The translations under genes and the position numbers were made by a program. This document shows, piece after piece, positions 23,660 through 36,700 of a stretch of 64,000 nucleotides of DNA; positions within the stretch are counted from its first letter, which is position 1; each line of letters opens with the position of its first letter. Source of the DNA: Mallotus nudiflorus (taxonomy: Eukaryota; Streptophyta; Magnoliopsida; Malpighiales; Euphorbiaceae); NCBI GenBank assembly GCA_947683625.1, contig CANTUR010000282.1:372001-436000 (forward strand), read 5' to 3'. The notes under the pieces are model-generated. The model was not told the DNA's origin, did not search any database, and was given only the letters and a program-made list of their open reading frames with translations.

Positions 23660-26600
23660 TGTCACGACCCAAAATAGGGGTCATGACCGGCGCTAGGGAA
23701 CGGGAATTCTTTCGAATCCAGAACCCGTAGCAAGCCTAAAAATAAAATAAAACATGCAATAGTAATAACAATATATAATGCAGCGGAAATAAAAATCATA
23801 AATATATTAATAACATATGCACCAACTGGATTTAAATCAAATCCTCATCATCACATATATATAAATTCTTTTAATACAAATCCAGTTCAAATATAATACA
23901 ACATCTCTTTAAATATTTAATGACTACTGTAGTGTCTAGATAAAATAAACCCAAGACTCAGAGAAGCAGTTTACATAAAGAAGCCAGGGCGAAAGAAATC
24001 CGACGTACAGGCCTACTACTGAGGTTTGAAGATGATGACTCTCCTGAAAAATAGTCAACGGAGGGGAGTCAGACCTTACTGAGTGAATTACTATAATATA
24101 TATACATGCATACTAAATGCCAATGCACACAGTCAAAAGTATATATAATATGTATATATACAGATGCAAGAAATTCATTTTATATATTTTACTAAAAATC
24201 ATCGTTTATGAAGGATCAAATAAAACCCTAGAATATCGAAACCTCAAACAGTGTTAGACAACAATCTAGCCATACAGGCTCACTTATTCCCAAATATATC
24301 CACTTAATCCATTTAGACAATAGACTGGCCCCGAGACACTAAGTCAACCGAGCTCCAGCAATCTGACTGCCAGTGTGATTGGCCCCGAGACACTAGGTCA
24401 ACCGAGCTCCAGCAATCACACCTCCAAACCATATCTCACATATCAAATAATCAATTCAAATCAATATCCACAAATAGGTTAGTAGTATAGCCTAAATGCT
24501 ATAAGCGCACCGGTACGTACTCGGTCCTAGTGCTGCCCACTAGGTAGCACGTTCTATTGATATCCTTCATTAATAATATAAAACATACATTCACAAATAA
24601 ATGATGCATGAATTTAAATAAAATAACAATATAAACCATATATATACTGAAAATATACCAAAAGTAAACCAGGTATATTTCGAGTATATATACGTCAAAT
24701 AAATCCAATCAAATTATAAATTAAGCTAGAAATATATTTAAAAACATTTTAAATATAGTTTATTAATAAAACATGTATATAATTTAATATATACCAAAAA
24801 TAAACCAAAAATAAACTAAGGATATACTTAAATACAAATCACATTATTTATGCATTTTAATCAAAATAAAACATATATTTCTAAAATCATGCACCCTAAG
24901 CACATATATATAAAATAGCAACTCACACTTAGTGCGCTCCACGAGATGGATCCGACGGGCCTGGTACACTAGGCCTCGGTCTCGGCGCAACTAAACAAAC
25001 AATAATGACAGAAATCATAATAAACCTAACAGAAAATCCTAGAACTCAATCTATAATATTAAACACAGAATCAAAATTAGGGTTCGACCAGACATCACGT
25101 TTTACGAGAATTCTATCGAAAATTCAGCAGAACCTCCCCTGTAAAACGGACATCTCTCTACTCAAAGAGTAGAGCCGACCCTGCAAAGAAACACACTTCG
25201 AAAAACAGGCTCAACCACTCATCCACAACCCCTCGGTCGAACTTCAAACTACAGTCTACCGACCGGGGTCCATAATCACAGAATAATTCTGAAAATACCA
25301 AAAATACCCTTATAACATAGAAATTCATTTTATACGTAGAAATTACATAATTAACCTTAAAACACTGTAAAAACCAATAAAAACTCATTTTATTAGAAAA
25401 ATCGCATATTATATATATAATTGAAAATAATTCATGAAAAATAGTTTTAATTAGTTAAAAATACTAAATAATTTGTGGAAATCATTTTTATACTTTAAAT
25501 AACTATTAAAACCAATTAAATTACATTTTTAGCCAATTTTGTGTAACATTACCAAAATACCCCTATATATGTAAATATACTAAAATTCATTCAAAAATTC
25601 ACCAAAAATAGTATAATTATCCAAAATTAATTTTCTGAACATATTTATCAATAATATCAATAATTAAACTCAATTAACCAATTAATTTCAATTTAAAACA
25701 CAATTAACCCTAATTTTCCAAAATTACCTAAACTATGTAAATTCAAAATAAATACATAGAAATTCATAAAAATTTCATATAAATTTCTATAATTCATTTC
25801 AACACCTATATTTATCATAAAACACAATTTCATAATTTAATTAATTAATTCCCGAAAATTAGAAAATAATATTAAAATATTCAAAAATACCCAAAAATCA
25901 AAATAATCTCAAAAAATTCCACAAAAATTCATACATGTATATTAAGCTACTAGGATCAACATTTGTGAAGGGAATTTTCATGAATCAATCAAATTGAAGT
26001 TAAAAAAAATTCAAGAACCCTAATATAATCGAAATCTAAAATTCGAAACCTAAGCAAATCAAGACCATTTAAGCTCAAACCAAAGCTAGAATCACACTCA
26101 CCGGAGCTCAAGGAGAAGAAAGAGACCAGCGGTGTCAAAAATGGTGGCCGAAATCATCATGATCGACGGTGAAGAAGAATTCGGCTTCTCCGGCCAAAAT
26201 CGATCTCCAGATGCCGGAAACGGCTGCAACAGGCGACGAGGAAGGCTGGGGAAGGTGGTGGCACGCTGGATGGCACACCAATGGCAAGGAAATGGCTTGA
26301 CAGGCGGCAGACAGTGAGGGAAACGGTCGAGGAAGAAGGAGGAACGGGAGGGGCAGTTTTGTAATTATTTCAAACTTTATTTTTTTGTTTATATTAAATG
26401 TATATATGTATATATATATACTTTATACTATATAATAAAATAATATTAAATTACACACATTAAATATACACCACACACTTAATATTTAATATTTTAAAAT
26501 TTGATAATAAATAAAATAATTAAATAACAATAAAACTAATAAATAATTAATAAAATATTAGGATAATATTAAACCCTAATTAAATAAATAAGTACACATA

Positions 26601-26872
26601 TACACGTTATCTAGTATTTTAAAATATGTATGAGCTCATGCAAGTCCGTAAATATATTTAAAATAATTAATAATAAATTATTTACGTGAAAATTTCTCCG
26701 AAAATGCAAGTTCCGGGAAAATTTTACGTAAAGCACTTAAAATAATAATAAACAATTAAAAATCAATTTAAATTAAATAAAAGCTTATTAAATATCAATA
26801 TTATATTTAAAAATTATTAACACTGCATATCCCGATGCAGTATTAAATATATTTAAAACACGGGATATTACA
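23660..26872 (-). mobile_element. Solo LTR D (3213 bp, reverse orientation) in the copia 5' LTR
   Basis: On the plus strand it starts TGTCACGACCC and ends CGGGATATTACA, with perfect ATTCT duplications at 23655-23659 and 26873-26877. It is closest to copy C, in opposite orientation. Landmarks on the minus strand: GC-rich block (26330-26100), arms GTTTTAC/GTAAAAC (25099-25147), CTCTACT/AGTAGAG (25156-25174), CCTAGTG/CACTAGG (24526-24544), paired repeats (about 24420-24310) and AATTCACTCAGTAAG box (near 24085). No gene. Confidence 0.93.
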
Positions 26873-27244
26873 ATTCTATTCTAAAGAAATTAGTTTAAGT
26901 GTTTAGCTATTAAAACACTTGGGAATTCGATTTTAGAGTGAGCCTTAAAAACACTTGTGAATTGGTTTTTGAGTGAGCCTTGAAAAATCAAGCTGTAAAG
27001 TTTGAGTTGAGCCTAAAAACTTAAGTTGTAAAAATCAATCTAGGGAAATAGATTGTGGTAATTCAAAATTCTAACTTGGGGATAAGTTAGGTAGAGATAT
27101 AGGATTGTTGAGAATCCGAACTCTTCAAATTCTTGTGTTCATCATTCTTCCTTTTCAATATTCATTTTAATTCTTGTTAAAATCTTTTTAATTTCTTATT
27201 ATTATTCAATAGTCCTATTCACCCCCCTCTAGGACTCTTTCAAT

Positions 27245-27256
27245 TAGTATCAGAGA
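27245..27256 (+). promoter_or_regulatory. Copia primer-binding site (initiator tRNA-Met type)
   Basis: TAGTATCAGAGA differs at two positions from TGGTATCAGAGC, the usual Ty1/copia sequence pairing with initiator tRNA-Met. It begins two bases after the LTR end. Confidence 0.8.
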
Positions 27257-27293
27257 TTGGATTCTAGGAACTTAATTATTAGAATATAAGATC

Positions 27294-28275
27294 ATGGGGA
27301 GTAAATCTCAAAATATGTCTTCACTTAGACCATTCTTTGATGGTAGTGATTATCCTCATTGGAAGTTCAAAATGAAACTATATCTAGCTTGTGATTTCAT
27401 TAGACTTTGGAAAGTTATTCTCAAAGGTTGGTAACCACAAAAAATTATCATTGATAATGTATAAACTACTCTTTTAAGAAGTGATTGGGGCAATGATCAA
27501 AAGGAAGAATACTATAAAACCAAGAAAATGATCACTCTACTCTCTTTCATGACAAGAGAAGGAAAAGGCAAGCTTCAACATTACATTTCACTAAAGGAAA
27601 TATGGGAGACCTTGAAGAACCATTATGAAGGCAATGTACAAGTAAGAAACAAAAATATTCAATTTCATTTGTATAAATACAAACTCTTCAAAATGAAGTC
27701 TTAAGAATAAATCAAAGAGATGAAAAACTATCTTAGTGCTCTCCTCATAATCCTTAAGAAACTTGAAAAGTATTTCTCTAAGGAAGAGGTGAATAATAAA
27801 ATTTTAAAAATCCTACCTAAAAAGGATTGGAAATCTTAAGTCACTTCAATTGAGGAAGCTCAAGACCTCTCTACCCTCTCAATCGATGTGCTTATTGGTA
27901 AGCTCTTGACACATGAGCTCACAATCAAGCAAATAGGTGAAGAGCAAGAAGAGAAAAAAGAAAAAAAATAGCATTGAAGGTCTCATAAGAAGAAAATGAA
28001 AATGAGAATGTTGAAATTCTAGTGATGAAAATGTAATATTGCTATGCTCACTAGGAACTTCAAGAAGTTTTTAAGAAAGAAAAATTTCTCAAGAACAAAG
28101 GACTTCAACAAGAAGTTCGATGGAAATGGTAAGAAGAAAACCAAAGAAGTTACTTACTACGAATGCAAAAAACTAATACGCATCTGAAGTGAGTGCCCCA
28201 AACTCAAATTCAAGAATAAGAGAGCAAAAGGATAGGAATAAGGCCTTTAAAGCTACTTAGAGTGACTCCTCCTAA
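27294..28275 (+). pseudogene. Copia gag (UBN2-type), broken
   Basis: The ATG at 27294 opens MGSKSQNMSSLRPFFDGSDY then PHWKFKMKLYL, a characteristic copia gag start. The first stop comes after about 46 codons. The rest continues recognisably: EIWETLKNHYEGN (about 27595), TSIEEAQDLSTL and LTHELTIKQIGEEQEEKK (27840-27960), and a worn zinc knuckle (YECKK...SECPK, 28158-28200). Gag would package element RNA. Stops and frameshifts make it non-functional. Confidence 0.8.
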
Positions 28276-28302
28276 TCCGAAAAGGAAGAAGAATAACAAG
28301 AA

Positions 28303-29060
28303 ATGGCAAATATTTACTTCATGGCTCTTGAAAATGAAAAAGAGGTCTACTTGAAATCCACAAGAATGAAAAGCAAGTGGTATCTTGATAGTGGATGTTC
28401 AAGGCATATGATGGGAGATAAGGAGCAATTCAATAAACTTGATACAAAAGATGGAGGACATGTCATATTTGGAGACAATGCTAAAGGAACGATGGTGGGC
28501 ATTAGAGAAATAAGTAATCCTCAAGCCTTATCTATACATCATGTGTTGCTTATTAATGGTCTTAAATATAATTTGCTTAGTATAAGTCAATTATGTGATA
28601 TGGGAAATAAAGTGACTTTCTATCCTAGAAATTACTTTATTAGTAGTCTCGATGAAGACAAAGTAATTTCTAGTGGTGAAAGAATAGACAATGTTTATAT
28701 TATTGATTTGAACAAAATTGATAACAAAGACATGAAATACTTAATGTCTATTTCCCATAACACATGGACATGACAAAGAAGGTTAGGACATACAAATTTT
28801 GAGCTTTTGAATGATCTTTGTAAACATGAACTTGTGATTGGTTTACCTAAGCTTGATTTTACTAAAGATAAACATTATGATGCTTATCAAATGGGAAAGC
28901 AATCCAAGTCCTCATTTAAGCTAAAAAATGTAGTATCCACTTTTAGACCACTTGAACTTATACATATGAATTTATTTGGACCAATTAGAGTTGCTAGTCT
29001 TGGTGGAATGCACTATACATATGTATTGGTTGATGATTACTTTAGATTTACTTAGGTATA
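28303..29060 (+). pseudogene. Copia protease and N-terminal integrase
   Basis: KWYLDSGCSRHMMGD (from 28375) is the copia aspartic protease motif with D-S-G intact. GLKYNLLSISQLCDMG (28558-28605) is the conserved protease-integrase linker. Then comes the GAG-pre-integrase region (RRLGHTNFELL, with one frameshift/stop near 28772) and the start of the integrase core: PLELIHMNLFGPI, where the usual catalytic Asp after H-x is Asn, and YTYVLVDDYFRFT (second Asp present). The frame is cut by gypsy-1 at 29061 and resumes at 50331. Confidence 0.85.
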
Positions 29061-30953
29061 TATAGGCAGCAGGGTTTGGTGCACCCAAGTGTTGGTGACC
29101 ACGACACTGTATGGGCTCAAGGCCCACTAGAAAAATATATTAGGTCTTTAAAGCCTAAATGGGAATGGAGTTTCCACCTGGATAAAAGCCAAGATACCCT
29201 ATATAGCAACTAGATCCCACGGAGGTTCCTAAAAGTCATCATCAGAGAATGGGTTCGGAAACTGGGTATGGGCTTTTGAATGCCCACTCGACCTTACGGT
29301 CGACCTTTATTAGTGTTTTATATTTTATTACCTTTAATTATCCACTTATTCCTATATTTATATGCAATTTGGATTTGACCTCAATTAATTATTCAATTTG
29401 ATACTTAAGTTTGAGTTTGCACATTAGCTCAATTTTATGCCTTGGGGAAAGGGTTAAGGATTACAACATTTTCGCACAAATAAAAGAACATAATGAATAG
29501 AAATATACTAAAAATATACCGAAGATAAACAAAAAATAAACTAATCTTTAGACCCATGAAAACCTCTCAAGAACTAATTAAGGGATAAATCCTTAATAAT
29601 TTAATGAGATCAGTCTCAAGATCCTGCAAATGCCAAATATTAGTTTTGATATACATAAAAATTCTATTCAAACCAATTTATAAAATAAACTCATGCAAAT
29701 GGAGGTTAAGGACTGAAAAAATTAACTTAAAAGACATGGCACAGACAGTCATATACAAACAAGCGAAGTATAAGGACCCTAACATGCTCAAAAATCAAAA
29801 TCATGCGTAAACATTATAAAAATCCCAAAATAAAGGAGTGAGTCACCCTGTCTGAGAGGCTATTGCCTTATGGAAAAGAGGCGATCGCCTCATGGAAAAG
29901 AGGTGATGCCCCTTCATAGAGGTGTCACCTGACCAATAAGCAACCTAACTCTTAAAATAATTAAACTTCTATTCAAAGCAATTGTTATGCAAGCAATCAA
30001 AATTTTTGCTATTTTATAGCTACATCCAACACCCTTAATGGATCATATTAAGAACATGGTATAATAGGTAGCATAAATTTAAAATATACACTAAATAAAC
30101 TAACAAACTAAATCATAAATAAGTCAAACATTGAAATGCTAAATAGGTAAATAGAAGTTACTTAAGTATGAGCTTCAATAAAGTAGTTAGCCCTCAAAGA
30201 TTGCGTTGAATATTGAACTCTACTTGAATGTGAGCTATACTTGAAAACAAGCTTCTTTCACCTCCTCCTTCTCAAGGAAATGGACCCTTGAGCTTGAACT
30301 CCTCCTCCTCCTCTCTTTAAGAATGTCCCCTCTAGTTTTAGAGTTTTTTTTCTTAGTTTTTTCCTTCTTTTTTTTTGCTAATGGTCCTCTCTTTTTTTAA
30401 AAAAAATATTGGTCCCCCCTTTCTCTCTTTTTTCATTTTATCTCTAACCTCACCCATGCCCCTAGGTTCTTAGACCATCATGAGTCTCTATAGCCTTTTT
30501 CTCTCCCTCAAAAATCTCTTCCTTATAAAAAAAATTTCTGGAGGGTATATGGCCCACCCCACTGACCACCATGGCTGCAACTGCATTAAATGCAGCTACA
30601 AGTGACCTACTATAGAGCCGGTGCCACTGTGGTGAGGCGATTGCTTGAGTGTCTATTGCTATAGAGGTAATAGCCTTTTTACACAGAGGCGGTGCCTCTT
30701 TAGCCCTTCTTTGGGTTGGGCCAAGTGGGCTAAAGCAAACTTAGGCATGTTTAGACAATTGGGCTGGGTTTGGATGGTTTGGGCTGGGTTTTTTGGGTTC
30801 CTAGGCTCTCAAGACCATTTCCAATCAAAGATTCAGGCTTTTCACTTGTATTCAAGCTTCGTATTCTCATCATTGGGCTTTGGTGTGGGCCAATCAAACC
30901 AAGCACCTATGGTATGCCCTTGATTCATGGGTTGATTGGACTGAGTATCTATA
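29061..30953 (-). repeat. Gypsy-1 3' LTR
   Basis: It aligns along its whole length with 48403-50325: shared blocks include CTGGGTATGGGCTTTTGAATG, GGCCCACTA, GCATAAA(T/C)T(C/T)AAAATATACACTAAA and CATTGGGCTTTGGTGTGGGCC. By eye the copies differ at very roughly 15-20% of positions, mostly transitions, so the insertion is old. In element orientation it starts TATAG and ends with a worn TACA. It contains the perfect 14-bp palindrome GAGGCGATCGCCTC (29878-29891) and several relatives. Confidence 0.88.
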
Positions 30954-30980
30954 ATTTACCCCCTAATTTTTTAAAAACCT
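30954..30980 (-). other. Gypsy-1 polypurine tract
   Basis: On the minus strand, immediately upstream of the 3' LTR, the sequence is purine-rich (AAAAAATTAGGGGGTAAAT). It is the likely primer for plus-strand synthesis, but interrupted by T residues. Confidence 0.5.
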
Positions 30981-31099
30981 AAACACATACAAAGTATTTT
31001 TTTTGAGAAAATTATATGCATGATACAAGCAAAAGCAAAAGATAGGTGACATACCTGAATCTCGTGCTTTGCTCGATATGTAAGTGCTTCAACTTGAAA

Positions 31100-31685
31100 T
31101 GTGACCATATTCATTGGGTTTTCCTAGCTAGATCAGCCACTCATTATAGCTTTAGCATGAAACTTGGGTTTCCTAGCCCTCCTGTCTCTCGTCTAAAATA
31201 TGATTCATAAGTTTTCTTGGCTCGATCAGTCACTTATTTGAAATGTGATTCATGGGCTTTCCTGGCCCGATCAGTTACTTAGTAAACTATAGACTTTAAG
31301 AATTCATTGCCCGATCAGTTTGTTTCTTATTATAAACTCCCAAATTTATTGCCTAGTCAGTCACCTCTGTTACTGATGCTTCGATTAGAGAAAATCCATA
31401 CTTTGTCCTTAGATGCCAGCCGATCAGATCGAACATGTAATTTTCCCCCAATGCATGGATCGGCCAAACTAGGCGTTACTGATTCCATAGCTTATTCCTG
31501 GATGTGGGTTGATCAAATCGAATGCATGATTTACCCTTGATGACGAGCTAGCCAAACTAGGTGTCATTGATTAGTGCTTCGACTAAAACTAAGGAAAACT
31601 TAACTTTTTTAACTGTTTCAGGTTCCTATTCATAATTCGACTGGTGCTTCAACTAGAATCAAAAGTCTTAATCTATTAACCACTA
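31100..31685. repeat. Gypsy-1 3' untranslated region tandem repeats
   Basis: Two repeat types are visible. From about 31110 to 31360 a unit with GGGTTTTCCTAGC..GATCAG then C.ACTTAT recurs four to five times (TGGCTCGATCAGTCACTTA, TGGCCCGATCAGTTACTTA, TGCCCGATCAGTTTGTTTC). From about 31415 to 31600 a longer unit recurs twice: GATCAGATCGAACATG then GCCAAACTAGGCGTTACTGATT-like sequence. Hypervariable tandem repeats in this position are known in Tat/Ogre elements and can seed satellites. Confidence 0.65.
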
Positions 31686-33394
31686 CAGGTTCATTCAAAA
31701 TGAAAACATTCATCCGTCATCATTATTTGTCATTTTCGTCACCTTTACTCATCATCATCATTTATTCCTCAATTTCTAATTCCCACATTTTTTTACTTAT
31801 AAAAAGGACCTCTTCTCCTCCCTTTCTCCTCTTTTCCTTTCTCTTTCTCTTTTATTTTTTTCTTCTTTTTCTCTTTCACACATTTTCATTTATTCAAAAA
31901 TGGACGATAAGATAAATCCTCCTATGCCTAAGTGAGATTGCATTCCACCTTCTCCTAGCATGCCTTGTAACTTCATATTGATCCAGGGAAATCAGATTCC
32001 TCTCTTAGTGGATTGGAAATCCCACATTTGCTCCCTTGAGACTGGTGATGTAAGTGTTTGAATCTTCTTATTTTTTCTACATTTTATATCAGGTTAGCAT
32101 TTATTTGTGATAGATTACCATTTAGGATTAAAAATAGGGCAAATTATAATTAAATTTTATAAATCTAATCAAAATTGGAAAGTTGTCATGTCATTCTTTA
32201 CTGTGTAGAGGCATTCACCTCTGTGTTCACATAGAAGCGATTCACCTTTAAATAGGAACTGGTCATTGCCTCTTCCGTAGAAGCTATCACCATAACCATA
32301 AGGCAATTACCTTATTGTTGAGGTGGCATGCCTCTGTAGCATGATGATGGTCCTTTTGCTTTTTTAGATTTCATTCATTCATTTTTCCTTTAGAGAAACA
32401 ACATTAATATGACTGTAATTTATTTTAACTTCCTTGATTTTTTTACAGGCTGATGCTTAGACGTTCAAGGGCATTGGAAACTTTCATAGGGCCCATGTCT
32501 TCTTCAATGACCTGACAAAAGCTCAAAAGGACCAGCTCCAGGAGAACGAGTTTGATAATTTCATCATTACACTTCCTGTGGAATAGGGTCAGATCGACTA
32601 CCAACCCTTCCATGCATTGATGGAGCGGTGGTTCAAGACAACTCACACCTTTCACCTCCCCTTTGAAGAGCTTACCCTAGATCCTATTTCCTTTGCAGCT
32701 ATCACTGGGATAGTATGTGTTGGGGATCTCGTTCCTTTTAATGCTAGTTTGCATCAACGAACTCTCGAGAAGGCTGCTTTCATCGAGCATTTTATTGGTA
32801 TGGTCCCAGACATGAAAAGATCACACAATATTAAGCTTGATTCAATCCAGAGCTTTTATACCTAGGAGAGGATCACAGAGATGGTCACTCTATACCCAAT
32901 GGATCAAGTGGTGCAACATACAAGATTTGGATCTGGTGGCCTCCTATGATTGGGTTAGCTATGCCTTGGCTTATTATACAAGAGCATGGATGATCTGGTG
33001 CGTAGAGCTAACAGATTCTATAGCTTTTGGCATGTCGTTCTGATAAGTTTCATCTTTTTTTATTTAACTAATTTATTTATATTATCACTTACTGAACATT
33101 TTATTAATGATACTTTTTCGTAGGTTTGGCCAATGGAGAGCGGACGAGCTTTCGACCATTCAGAGGTGGGGTGCCAACCATGTCTTGAAGAAGAACCTGA
33201 CTTGAGTTTATATCCATCGGCTGCACTTGAACTCATTGATGTAGGATGCAGTACTTGAAATATTTACCAACTATATTAGTGATTTTCTCAAATTTAAATT
33301 GCTTACCTTTTGGCATTTTTGTAGATTTGGAATGACTTATAGGGTCGTGAAGAAAAGTGGAATGTGGAGATGACCCATTCTGAGTTGCTGTCCC

Positions 33395-33633
33395 TGTAAT
33401 GACCCTGAATTTTGAATTAAATAAATATATTTCAAGATTTACAGTGTTAATAAATTTTAAATTTTATTTTTATGTTATTATTTATTTGTGACTAATAATC
33501 GTTATTTTATTGTATAAATATTTTCTTACATAAAATAATTTAATTAAATTCTATTATTTAAAAGCTTTAAACTTATTATCATTATTTTTATTACTATTAC
33601 TAGTGTTACTATTATGCTTGTGTATTACTATTA

Positions 33634-33728
<95 letters not shown>

Positions 33729-36700
33729 AAAAACAATATTATTTTGAATATTGTTTTTTATTATGATCAAATTATTTCAGTAAAATTAATTATATTATTA
33801 TTATCAATTGTTATTTTAATTGTTAATGCATGTGTGTGTGTGTATATATAAGGTACAATGTAAAAGTCAAATGCAGCAGACGAGTCAAAAAAAAAATCAT
33901 TCCTTCTTTCTTTCTTTTTTTTTTCTTTCTTCTTCTTCTTCTTCTTCTTCTTCCCTTCACTCTTAGTTCCTTCCAACCGGACCACCACCAGACCGCCCCA
34001 CCTGCAACCAGCCATCACCATTGCTTCCCCTTCTGTCCAACAGCCACTCGTCGCCACTAGCATTGTCGACTGCTGCCTAGAACACTGGAAAATGAAGGAG
34101 ACCGAAAGTGGAGCTTCCTCACGGCGGTGAAGATTCCGACCACCTTAGGACGTCGGACCAGACTTGTTTGAAAGCTTTTCATCCGGTGAGTCCATTTTCA
34201 AGCTTCGTTTGAGATCAAAACCTCTAGATTTTTAGATATCTTCAAGTTTTAGTTTATGTGTTTTAGGGTTTTTGATTTTTTTGAAGTTGAATTTGTTGGA
34301 TTCATTCAAACTCCCTTAACAAATGTTGATCCTAGTAGCTTAATCTTCCTAGAAATATTTTTATTTTAATTTTTAGAATTTATTTTAATTTTGGTGAATT
34401 TTTTATTATTTTAATATTATTTAATGAATTTTCGTAACTAAATTAATTAAATTTTGAATTTGGTTAAATTATTGTTATTATATATTGTTATTAATTTTGG
34501 TGTTGAGAAATTATTTTTTTGGGATTTTTATATAATTTTATGAATATTTTTAGTTTATGTAAATATTGGATAATTGAGTTAAATGTGTATTTTGGTTGAA
34601 ATTAGAGTTTAATTGTATATTTTAGTTGATATTAGAATATTATTTGTTGATAAAATAATTTTCATGAATTTTTACGAAATTTTATATAATTTTTGTGTAT
34701 TTTGAATTATTAGGTTAAATATGTATTTTTGTTGAAATTATTGGATAAATATGTGTTTTGGTTGATATTAGTATATTATATGTTGATTAAATAATTTTAA
34801 TGATTTTATATAATTTTTGAGGAAATTATTTAGTATATTGGATATTTTGTATTATAGGGTTAAATATGTAATTTTGTTAAGATTATAGTTAAACATTATG
34901 TTTTAGTTGGTTTTATAATTATTTAAGGTATTAAAATGATTTTTATAAATTATTTACTATTTTTAAATAATTAATACTAATTTTCAAAAATTATTTTCAA
35001 ATATATATTATTTATTATTTGGGTGATAAAAATGGGTTTTAAACTAATCTTATTATATAATTAAACTATTTAAGCAATTAAATGTGAATTTTTTTATGTT
35101 ATGTTGAATAATTGTAAAAATTGAATTTTTATTACTATTATATAATATTTGAGGTTTTATTAGTTAATTGTGATAATTTTAGAATATTATGTAAATAATA
35201 AGTGTATTTATTATTTTGAGGCTAAATGTGTATTTTATTATTTTTGTGATATTAAATTGTGATTTTAAATATTATTTGCAATTTATGTTAATTTAATTGT
35301 AAACCAGGGATTTTATTCTATTTATGAATTTTATTATCAAATATTATTTAAATTAGACTTTTATGTTTTAGTTGGAAAATAAAGGTTTTTAAATATTTTT
35401 ATGAGTTTTTGATGATTTTTATTATTTTACTGTTGTTTTGTAAATTATGAACCTCGGTTGGAAATTTGTGGAGTTTGGGGTCCCAACTCGAGGTGTTGCA
35501 CTTTGTGGTTTTAGAAGTGCATTTTTTTGTGCAGAATCGACCCTACTTTTGTAAGAAAATGTTCGATTTACAAAGGAGACTCTGCCGAAATTTCGGTAGA
35601 TTTCTCGTAAAACATGACAACCGATCCGAGTCTAGTTTTGAATTGTTAATTAAGTTTTTTTTATAGTAATCTTAGAAGCATAGAGTTAGAAATTTATTAT
35701 GATGGTTATTATTATTTTATTTTCCTAGCTGCATCGAAACTGAGGCCTATTGGACCGGGCCCGCTGAGTCTATCTCGTTGAGCGCTAATCAATGAGTTAT
35801 TATACTGTATATATATGCATTGCATATAGGATGCATGACTTAAGATTTTTCATTTTCATTGTATGTTTTTTTTAAAGTGATTTAATTTATAATATGATTT
35901 GGTATGATTCTAGTTTATTTTTAATATATTTTAACGTATATGTCTGCATATTTTCTATATACATTTACTATATCTTTGGTATATCATTTTTTATATATGC
36001 ATGCTAGATAATTAGGTTTATTTTTAGTACATTTTAGTATATATACATGTTTTAAATGTATATTTATTCATAATTATTTTATTAAATGATTAGTATACTT
36101 TAGGTATATTTTCTGTATATTTTAGGTATATTCCTAAATAAATGCATGTCATATTATTGATTTATACTTAAATTGTTTTTAAGTATATTTTTGATATATT
36201 TCCAAATAAATGCATGTTTTATTATTGATTTAAATCTAACATGTTTTTAGTATATTATGGATTTATTTTAGTATATTTCATGATTGATTTGAATTTATTT
36301 ACATATATATGCTTGAAATATACTTAGTTTATTTTAAGTATATTTTTTGTATATATATAGTTTATTTTGCTATTATGAATGTTATTCTACACTATTTGTT
36401 TTCTGAATGTATGATTTATTATAAATGAAGGATATCAATAGAACGTGCTACCTAGTGGGTAACATTAGGGCATGTACGTACCAATACGATAGATCAGGGT
36501 TGAGTGAGAATTAATTGTGGTGATTATAATTGATTGATAATGATTTGATTGATTTGATTGAGATGTGATGTGATTGATGGTGTGATTGATGGAGCTCGGT
36601 TGACCAAGTGTCTTGGGGCCAATCACATTGACAGTTAGACTGTTGGAGCTCGGTTGACTTAGTATCTCGAGGCCAGTTTACTGTCCAGTATGGAATAAGT

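Larger units (their letters stand above)
16138..27242 (+). repeat. Copia 5' LTR (about 1.08 kb of its own sequence, expanded to 11.1 kb)
   Basis: The LTR pieces are 16138-16362, 23167-23659 and 26873-27242. Removing the two inserted solo LTRs and one target-duplication copy each leaves about 1078 bp, TGTTGAC...CTCTTTCA, close in size to the related solo LTR at 10622-11946. Repeated GTCC(T/C)GATCAGGAC-type palindromes lie upstream of a TATA box (TATAAATA, 23461-23468). The sequence continues with AATAAGAAGTGAGATTCT|ATTCTAAAG across the second insertion, matching the related LTR without the insert. Confidence 0.88.

Noticed and set aside
33554..33851. Overlapping ORFs on both strands made almost wholly of isoleucine
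   Set aside because: They are translations of the (TTA)n microsatellite in solo LTR E.
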